Source: CAYRWK01 sp964427965 (GTDB lineage: Bacteria > Patescibacteriota > WWE3 > UBA101185 > UBA10185). From it: a stretch of 38,107 nucleotides of DNA. The stretch lies in NCBI GenBank assembly GCA_964427965.1, contig CAYRWK010000002.1:1-38107 (forward strand), read 5' to 3'. The translations under genes were made by a program, and so were the position numbers. The notes below the pieces were generated by a model that worked only from the letters and a program-made list of their open reading frames with translations, did no database searches and was not told the origin of the DNA. Position 1 is the stretch's first letter; the number at the start of each line of letters is the position of its first letter. This document shows, piece after piece, positions 28,920 through 35,295 of this stretch.

Positions 28920-29813
28920 ATGGAACTTACCCAAAAGAAAGAACAATTCGTTAACAAAATAAAAACTCTCTATCCTAATAACTTTGGAGAAGTTTTAAAA
29001 AACATCGAAAATCCTAAACCTGTTACCTTTAGAATAAACACTCTTCTTTTTCCTGCTAAAGACACTGTAGAAAAAACTCAACAAATTTTAGATACACTAA
29101 CCTCTCTTGGATTTGAAATTGAACAAGGACCCTTGATAAATTCATATATTGTAAAAACCTCTCCCTCAAATCTTAGGCTTTCCGAAACCAAAGCATTTGA
29201 AACAGGCCAAATATATATTCAAAACTTATCCAGTATGTTGCCGGTAGAAGCATTGGGTCCCAAACCAACTGATAAAGTTTTAGATTTGTGTGCAGCTCCG
29301 GGGAGCAAGACCTTGCAAATTGCCCAAGCAACACAAAACTTAGCTCAAATCACTGCTGTAGAAAACAACCGAAACAGGTTCTTTGCCCTGCAGAAAAATC
29401 TGGAAAGCCATGGGGCTAAAAACTTCACACTATTAATGGAAAACGCACAGTATCTAACTAACCGTCATCCCGATTTTATAGAAAGCTTTGATAAAGTATT
29501 AGTAGACGCACCGTGTTCCAACGAAGGGCAAGTAGTATTAAATGATATAAAGTCTTTAGCGAGATGGAATCCTAAAACTCCAAAGCATCTGGCTAAACTT
29601 CAAAAAAAGCTAATTGCCGAAGGTGCCAAGTTATTAAAGAAGGATGGTACTTTGGTTTATTCAACCTGTACCTTTAGCAAAGAGGAAAATGAAGATGTAG
29701 TATCTTGGGTATTAACTAAATTTCCCAACCTTAAGCTAATTGAGCAAAGCCGAGTGCTTCCTAATAATAACTTCACAGGTTTTTTTCTTGCAAAACTTGT
29801 AAAATCTGCTTAG
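28920..29813 (+). CDS. RsmF/NSUN-like rRNA m5C methyltransferase
   Basis: These enzymes transfer methyl from SAM to C5 of cytosine in rRNA through a covalent Cys intermediate. The 297-residue protein has an N-terminal RNA-binding region (KPVTFRINTLL, then YIQNLSSMLPVEAL), the SAM motif LDLCAAPGSKT and both catalytic cysteines: DAPCSNEG (C199) and YSTCTFSKEENE (C250). The form of these motifs is closer to RsmF/NSUN than to RsmB. The N-terminal NusB-like domain of RsmB and the C-terminal PUA-like domain of RsmF are both absent. It is transcribed toward the GT-C/TPR gene, and the two coding ends overlap by 41 bp. Confidence 0.9.
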   Translation: MELTQKKEQFVNKIKTLYPNNFGEVLKNIENPKPVTFRINTLLFPAKDTVEKTQQILDTLTSLGFEIEQGPLINSYIVKTSPSNLRLSETKAFETGQIYIQNLSSMLPVEALGPKPTDKVLDLCAAPGSKTLQIAQATQNLAQITAVENNRNRFFALQKNLESHGAKNFTLLMENAQYLTNRHPDFIESFDKVLVDAPCSNEGQVVLNDIKSLARWNPKTPKHLAKLQKKLIAEGAKLLKKDGTLVYSTCTFSKEENEDVVSWVLTKFPNLKLIEQSRVLPNNNFTGFFLAKLVKSA

Positions 29814-31263
29814 CTTTTTTTGCTCCGGCATAATTGGGGTTAATCTGCAAAGCTTTTTCAAACTGTAGCTTAGCTTCTTTATACAAACCCATTTCAAAAT
29901 ATGTATTTCCCAAATTATGCATAGCATCTGCGTAATATGGATCTATCTCAATAGCTCTAGTAAAAGCTTTGACTGATTTGTCAAAATCTTTCTCATTACC
30001 ATAGGCATCTCCCAGGTTGTTAAAAACTCTGGCACTTTGAGGTGTATGTTTTGAGGTAGACAACCATAATGTTTTTGAACTTTGCCAATCAAATGAACGC
30101 GAAAAACTTTTTATTCCGTATAAAATGCAAATCAAAACTACCGCAACAGGTACAAAATACTTTATCCGTTTTTCAAATCTTAAAATAAGCCAAGCTAAGA
30201 GCGTGCAGTAAAAAGCTGTTCCAAAATACATGTATCTTTCGGCTATAAAAAAGGCAATTTGCACTGGGCTAAAAGTTGGCAGTAAAGTAAGTGCCATAAT
30301 GGCCATAAGTCCTGCAACCACTCTTTGCTTTTTCCACAAAAAGACAATCAAACCAAAAACAACTAAAGTTACTAAGATCATGACCAAATACATACTTGCA
30401 GGAATAATTTGCCCCTCGTGGAATAGAGTCAGATTTACGGGAAAGACCCATAACTCAACCGCAGTATAAATAGTATAGGGAAGCCTGTTTAAAAGTGGGG
30501 TAGATTGTTCAACATTCATACCGTAGGTCAAAGACAATTCGCTTACCCGTTTTTTTGCTGCTCCTGTAAAGATTAATAAAAAAGTAAATAGAGCAATTGT
30601 GACAAACGGTAAGGTCCGTTTTGCGGCTTGTACCACTGAAACATTTTTATCAACTATAAAATTTAAAACAAAGATTACAAAAGGTAAAACTAACGGCCAA
30701 GGATTTTGTGAAAAAACTAAAATTGAAGCAAAAAGAGCCAAAGAGATAGCGAGATACCTTTTCTTTTGGGATTCGCAATATAATAAGTAAAAAATTAACG
30801 AACTAAATTGAAAAACTGCAAACAACAAATATTTATTAGCCATAATCCAATAAATCGGTTCTGTTACAACCGGATGTAGTCCAAAAAGAAGCGCGGTTAT
30901 AATAGAAGCTTTTTTGCCAAAAAGCATATACACAAGAATTAGTACCAAGACGCAGTTTATAAAGTGAAGAACTACTGCATAAAAATGCAGAGCCAAAGGG
31001 TTAGCCCCAAAAATTGTGTAAAAAGCAGAGTAAATAATTGAAGGTAGGTTAAAAGTCTGTAGAGTCGTTAAAAAGTTTTTAAGCTGGTCGTTATTTACAA
31101 ATTCAGTTAAGTCATCGGCGGAAACAAAGGAGTTAGTAAGGGATTTAATATAAGTTAGAAAACAGACCATTCCCAAAAACAAAATAACCAGTTTATTTGC
31201 ATACACAAACTGCTTAACTTTAAAAAAGCTATTAATACTTTCCTCAGCTTTTGTTTGTTTCAT
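29773..31263 (-). CDS. GT-C-type membrane glycosyltransferase-like protein with C-terminal TPRs
   Basis: A 496-residue integral membrane protein with about ten transmembrane segments. After the first helix comes FVSADDLTEF, an exposed acidic pair in the position of the catalytic aspartates of GT-C enzymes (PMT, ArnT, TMTC). The hydrophobic core continues through FGLHPVVTEPIYWIMANKYLL. The last 100 residues form two or three tetratricopeptide repeats (NNLGDAYGNEKDFDKSVKAFTRAIEIDP and HNLGNTYFEMGLYKEAKLQFEKALQINP). This GT-C plus TPR layout is that of TMTC-like O-mannosyltransferases. The likely donor is a polyprenyl-phosphate sugar and the acceptor a surface protein, both by inference. Its start codon is 22 bp from that of divergent lepB. 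Confidence 0.75.
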   Translation of the reverse strand: MKQTKAEESINSFFKVKQFVYANKLVILFLGMVCFLTYIKSLTNSFVSADDLTEFVNNDQLKNFLTTLQTFNLPSIIYSAFYTIFGANPLALHFYAVVLHFINCVLVLILVYMLFGKKASIITALLFGLHPVVTEPIYWIMANKYLLFAVFQFSSLIFYLLYCESQKKRYLAISLALFASILVFSQNPWPLVLPFVIFVLNFIVDKNVSVVQAAKRTLPFVTIALFTFLLIFTGAAKKRVSELSLTYGMNVEQSTPLLNRLPYTIYTAVELWVFPVNLTLFHEGQIIPASMYLVMILVTLVVFGLIVFLWKKQRVVAGLMAIMALTLLPTFSPVQIAFFIAERYMYFGTAFYCTLLAWLILRFEKRIKYFVPVAVVLICILYGIKSFSRSFDWQSSKTLWLSTSKHTPQSARVFNNLGDAYGNEKDFDKSVKAFTRAIEIDPYYADAMHNLGNTYFEMGLYKEAKLQFEKALQINPNYAGAKKAKQILQVLQEKNL

Positions 31264-31267
31264 ATAG

Positions 31268-31276
31268 TGCTATCAT
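31268..31276 (+). promoter_or_regulatory. Extended -10 promoter for lepB
   Basis: TGC plus TATCAT (31271-31276) ends 9 nt before the lepB ATG at 31286. It overlaps by two bases the divergent -10 of the GT-C/TPR gene, so polymerase could hardly occupy both at once. Confidence 0.55.
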
Positions 31277-31280
31277 TATA
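31275..31280 (-). promoter_or_regulatory. -10 element for the GT-C/TPR gene
   Basis: On the minus strand consensus TATAAT ends 11 nt before the ATG, predicting a leader of about 5 nt. It overlaps the lepB -10 within a 22-bp intergenic space. A -35, if used, would lie inside lepB. Confidence 0.5.
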
Positions 31281-31285
31281 AGGCT

Positions 31286-31834
31286 ATGAAAACCGAGTTA
31301 AAGAACTTTATTATTGAACTCATAGAAACCTTTGTTAGCTCTTTGGTAGTAATTTTGGTTTTATATATGTGGGTAGCCTTACCGGAGCAAGTATGGGGTG
31401 CCAGTATGGAGCCAAACTTTTACACGGGCGAGCGAGTGTTGGTGGAAAAAGTCACAAAACATTTTTCAGATTACGAAAGGGGAGATGTAGTGGTTTTACA
31501 TCCGCCTGAAAATGACAGTATAGATTACATTAAAAGAGTGGTAGGCTTACCGGGGGAAATGGTTAAGATTTGGGACTGTAAAATCTACGTGCTACAAGGT
31601 GAAAATAAGTTTGAGTTGACCGAGCCTTATATATCGGATGACATGTGTACATCAGGAGGTCCCAAGGTTTCGGAAGGTCGTTATTTGCAAATTGGCGAAA
31701 ATGAATACTTTGTTTTGGGCGACAATAGGCCAAATTCTGCCGATTCTCGCTATTTTGGAACAATAACTAAAGAAAGAATCGTAGGTAAAGCCATATTTAG
31801 ATTCTGGCCACTTAACAAGGTTGGATTTTTATGA
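31286..31834 (+). CDS. lepB: Signal peptidase I
   Basis: Signal peptidase I removes signal peptides from exported proteins on the outer face of the membrane. The 182-residue enzyme has one N-terminal transmembrane helix (about residues 13-33), the catalytic serine in GASMEPNF (S40), the general-base lysine in DYIKRVVGLPGE (K83), and the box GDNRPNSADSR. The Ser-Lys pair makes it the bacterial P-type, not the SipW/ER type. The TasA-like protein in this window is one plausible client. It diverges from the GT-C/TPR gene with overlapping promoters and is followed by the rpoB leader region. Confidence 0.96.
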   Translation: MKTELKNFIIELIETFVSSLVVILVLYMWVALPEQVWGASMEPNFYTGERVLVEKVTKHFSDYERGDVVVLHPPENDSIDYIKRVVGLPGEMVKIWDCKIYVLQGENKFELTEPYISDDMCTSGGPKVSEGRYLQIGENEYFVLGDNRPNSADSRYFGTITKERIVGKAIFRFWPLNKVGFL

Positions 31835-31858
31835 TAGCTTGTATTGTGGATCTAGGTG

Positions 31859-31887
31859 TTGACAAGCACAATCCCGTGTGTTAAGGT
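31859..31887 (+). promoter_or_regulatory. Upstream promoter (P1) of the rpoBC leader
   Basis: TTGACA (31859-31864), 17 nt and TAAGGT (31882-31887), with TGT just before the hexamer, suggest a promoter starting near 31894. The hairpin terminator begins only about 13 nt later, so any transcript from here would be attenuated before rpoB or would be a tiny RNA. Confidence 0.5.
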
Positions 31888-31906
31888 ACGCTCTGTCATT
31901 TAACAT

Positions 31907-31932
31907 AAGTGCGGCTATCCCCGTGCTTTTTT
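31907..31932 (+). terminator. Terminator or attenuator upstream of rpoB
   Basis: AAGTGCGG (31907-31914) pairs with CCGTGCTT (31921-31928) through 8 pairs, two of them G-U, around a 6-nt loop, followed directly by a T run to 31932. It can end the lepB transcript and would also stop transcripts from P1 unless antiterminated. Confidence 0.65.
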
Positions 31933-31940
31933 GTATATAT

Positions 31941-31968
31941 TTGAAACCTACAGCAGAATTATTATATT
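31941..31968 (+). promoter_or_regulatory. Promoter (P2) for rpoBC
   Basis: TTGAAA (31941-31946), 16 nt and TATATT (31963-31968) predict a start near 31975 and a leader of about 27 nt. A weak AGGA ribosome site lies about 12 nt before the rpoB ATG. It lies downstream of the terminator. Confidence 0.55.
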
Positions 31969-32001
31969 AAGCTCTAGGGAAAAGTTAGGATTTATAAATT
32001 A

Positions 32002-35000
32002 ATGCGCCATAATTTTTCAAAGAGAAAAGCTTCCCTACCTTTACCAAATTTGTCATCTGTCCAATTAGATTCATATGAATGGCTAAAAAAAACCGGCATC
32101 AACGAGATACTGGAAGAACTTGGTACCATTGAAGATTATTCAGGAAGAGGTTGGGTCTTAAAGCTTACAAACCCACAAATCGAGAAAGAAAACATTACCG
32201 TTGAACAAGCTCTCCATACAGGGAGAACTTATGACGCACCCTGGTACCTTACTACAATTATTGAAGATCCCTTAGCAAAAAAACAAAAGAAACAAGTCAT
32301 CTATATGGGTGACATTCCCCTTATGACTGATCACGGCACTTTTATTGTTAACGGTGTGGAAAGAGTTGTTGTTAACCAATTAATCAGATCAGAAGGTGTA
32401 CTATTTACCGGTGCCAATTCCCCTATTACAGGTCAATTTTTGGCAGGTGCAAAAGTATTACCTAAAAACGGTGTTTGGTTAGAAATTGAAACTGCCAGAA
32501 GCGGTGTTATTAGCGTAAAAATTGATAGAAAAAGAAAAATCACCATTACTACTTTATTAAGAGTATTTGGTTTGGAAACAGATGAAGAAATTAGAAAAAT
32601 TTTCACAACGGTTGAAACCAGTCCTGAAATTAACTACACAGACGCAACCTTAGCAAAAGATCCTTCATCCTCATATGACGAGGCTTGTATTGAAATCTAT
32701 AGAAAAATGAGACCCGGCGAACCTTTGGTGATTGAAAACGCCAGAGCTTTGGTTGAATCAATGTTTTTTAACAAGAGACGCTACAGTCTTGGTGAAGTTG
32801 GTAGATTTAAAATGAATCAAACCTTGGGATTAAATATTCCTAATGATTCCAAAAACAGACTATTACAATTAGAAGATTTAATCAAGATCGTTTCCAGAAT
32901 TGTTGAACTAAATAACGGGATGGGAAAAATCAGCGATATCGACCATTTGGGTAATAGAAGAGTTAAAGGCGTTGGAGAACTATTGCAAAACCAAGTAAGA
33001 ATTGGCTTTTTGCGCATGGAAAAAAATATTAAAGAAAAAATGAGCTTACAGCCAAGAGAAGAATTACCTGAACCATCAGTGTTAATTTCTCCAAGAGCGG
33101 TTGCTGCTAACATTCACAGCTTTTTTGCATCAGGTGCGTTATCTCAAATGCAAGATCAGCAAAACCCGTTAACCTCGTTGGACCATTTAAGAAGACTTTC
33201 TGTTATGGGTCCGGGCGGTTTAACTAAAGAACGTGCCAGCATGGCAGTAAGAGATGTTCATTATTCTTCATTTGGTAGAATTTGTCCGGTTAGAACTCCG
33301 GAAGGTCCAAACATTGGTCTTATTAACTATTTAGCAATGTACGCAAAAGTTAATAAATACGGTTTTATTGAAACTCCTTATTATAAATTGGATAAACAAT
33401 CTGATGGTAGAATAAAAATGACCGATAAAGTTGAGTATCTTGCCGCGTATGATGAAGATCTTCACTACATTACTGATGCGTCTATTGAGGTAGATGAGAA
33501 AGGTTATGTAACTTCAAAACAAGTACCTTTAAGAAAAGAAGGTAATTTTACACTTGGTGATATTTCTTTGGCAGAATATGTTGAAGTTATGCCTAGACAA
33601 ATTGTTGGTATTTCAGCAGGGTTAATCCCATTTTTGGCAAACGACTCTATTGGTAGAGCTTTGATGGCAACTCAACAAATGTCTCAAACCGTACCTCTTA
33701 TTAAACCCGAAACTCCACTTGTTGGAACCGGTATTGAAGACTGTATTGCTCAAAACGCACATGCAGTTATTTTGGCAGAGGACGATGGGCAAGTTACCTA
33801 TTCTGATGCTGCGGTTGTAAAGGTTACCTATAAAAAAGCTGGAAAAGCCGAATATAAAGTAGCCAAATTCCAAAAATCAAACTTAGACACTTGTTACAAC
33901 CAGTACGTTAAAGTTGTAAATGGCCAAAAAGTCAAAAAAGGCGATGTACTTGTTGAGGGACCGGGCGTTAAAGACGGTGAACTTTCAATTGGAACAAACG
34001 TTAAAGTAGCCTACATGATTTGGGAAGGTTACGAATTTGAAGATGGTATTGTTATTTCAGACAGACTTGTTAGAGATGACGTATTAACATCAGTTCACGT
34101 TTCTGATTACTGTGTATCGGTACTTGAAACCAAACTTGGACCTGAAGAGATTACCAGAGACATTCCAAATGTTTCAGAAGACGCGTTAAGAAACTTAGAT
34201 GAAACAGGCATTGTTGCTATTGGATCAAAAGTAAAATCAGGAGATATCTTGGTTGGTAAAATTGCACCAAAAGGTGAGCTTGATTTATCCGCTGAAGAAA
34301 GATTGTTAAGAGCTATCTTTGGTGAAAAAGCAAAAGATGTTAGAGATAACTCTTTAAACATGCCACATGGTGAGCACGGTGTTGTTATTGGCGTTAAAAA
34401 AGTAACCAGAAAAGAAAACGAAGAGTTACCTGCAGGAGTGTTAGAGGAAATAACAGTTTATGTTGCTCAACAAAAGAAAATTGAGGTTGGGGATAAACTA
34501 GCCGGTAGACATGGTAACAAAGGTGTTATTTCAGCTATTGTTCCTGTTATTGACATGCCTCGTATGGAAGATGGAACCCCAATTGATATCGTTTTTTCTG
34601 CCGCCTCAGTACTTGCTAGAATGAACGTTGGCCAAATTTTGGAGGCTCCTCTTGGTATGGCGGGTAAAAAACTTGGTAAAAAATATTCAATTCCTCCACT
34701 TGAGGCAGTTAATGAATTAGATATTCAAAATGAATTAAAGATAGCGGGTCTTCCGGTTTCAGGTAAGGTCAAACTTATTGACGGTCGAACCGGAGATTCT
34801 TTTGATAATGAAATCGTTATCGGGGAAACATACATCTTAAAACTTATCCATATGTCTGAAGAAAAGATCCATGCCAGATCAACCGGACCTTACTCATTAA
34901 TTACACAACAACCTTTGGGCGGTAAAGCTCAATTTGGTGGTCAGAGATTTGGAGAAATGGAAGTCTGGGCTTTGGAAGCTTATGGTGCCGCTCATGTTCT

Positions 35001-35295
35001 AAAAGAAATGTTAACTATCAAGTCTGACGACTTGATTGGTAGAACACAGGCGTACAGCGCAATGATTCAAAACAAACCTATTCCGGAATCCAATATCCCG
35101 GAAACCTTTAAACTGTTGGTTAGACAGATGAACGGTTTAGGTCTTGGTTTGGAAGCTATTGGGGGAGAAGATACACCCGAAGAGCCCGTTCAGGAAGCCG
35201 CCGATGTAGCGCAAGAAATTATAGTTGACACATCCGAAGCACAAAGTGATCTCTCGGATACCGAAGAACTTAAAGAGGAGGAAACTTCAAAATGA
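32002..35295 (+). CDS. rpoB: RNA polymerase beta subunit
   Basis: Beta forms one jaw and much of the active centre of RNA polymerase. The 1097-residue protein is short for the family because the lineage-specific insertions of E. coli are absent. Conserved blocks include VERVVVNQLIRSEGV, the rifampicin region with LTSLDHLRRLSVMGPGGLTKERA, CPVRTPEGPNIGLI, the GRHGNKGVIS active-site segment and GGKAQFGGQRFGEMEVWALEAYGAA. After the conserved end there is an acidic tail of about 40 residues rich in Glu and Asp. The stop overlaps the rpoC start (ATGA), so the two are translationally coupled. Confidence 0.98.
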   Translation: MRHNFSKRKASLPLPNLSSVQLDSYEWLKKTGINEILEELGTIEDYSGRGWVLKLTNPQIEKENITVEQALHTGRTYDAPWYLTTIIEDPLAKKQKKQVIYMGDIPLMTDHGTFIVNGVERVVVNQLIRSEGVLFTGANSPITGQFLAGAKVLPKNGVWLEIETARSGVISVKIDRKRKITITTLLRVFGLETDEEIRKIFTTVETSPEINYTDATLAKDPSSSYDEACIEIYRKMRPGEPLVIENARALVESMFFNKRRYSLGEVGRFKMNQTLGLNIPNDSKNRLLQLEDLIKIVSRIVELNNGMGKISDIDHLGNRRVKGVGELLQNQVRIGFLRMEKNIKEKMSLQPREELPEPSVLISPRAVAANIHSFFASGALSQMQDQQNPLTSLDHLRRLSVMGPGGLTKERASMAVRDVHYSSFGRICPVRTPEGPNIGLINYLAMYAKVNKYGFIETPYYKLDKQSDGRIKMTDKVEYLAAYDEDLHYITDASIEVDEKGYVTSKQVPLRKEGNFTLGDISLAEYVEVMPRQIVGISAGLIPFLANDSIGRALMATQQMSQTVPLIKPETPLVGTGIEDCIAQNAHAVILAEDDGQVTYSDAAVVKVTYKKAGKAEYKVAKFQKSNLDTCYNQYVKVVNGQKVKKGDVLVEGPGVKDGELSIGTNVKVAYMIWEGYEFEDGIVISDRLVRDDVLTSVHVSDYCVSVLETKLGPEEITRDIPNVSEDALRNLDETGIVAIGSKVKSGDILVGKIAPKGELDLSAEERLLRAIFGEKAKDVRDNSLNMPHGEHGVVIGVKKVTRKENEELPAGVLEEITVYVAQQKKIEVGDKLAGRHGNKGVISAIVPVIDMPRMEDGTPIDIVFSAASVLARMNVGQILEAPLGMAGKKLGKKYSIPPLEAVNELDIQNELKIAGLPVSGKVKLIDGRTGDSFDNEIVIGETYILKLIHMSEEKIHARSTGPYSLITQQPLGGKAQFGGQRFGEMEVWALEAYGAAHVLKEMLTIKSDDLIGRTQAYSAMIQNKPIPESNIPETFKLLVRQMNGLGLGLEAIGGEDTPEEPVQEAADVAQEIIVDTSEAQSDLSDTEELKEEETSK

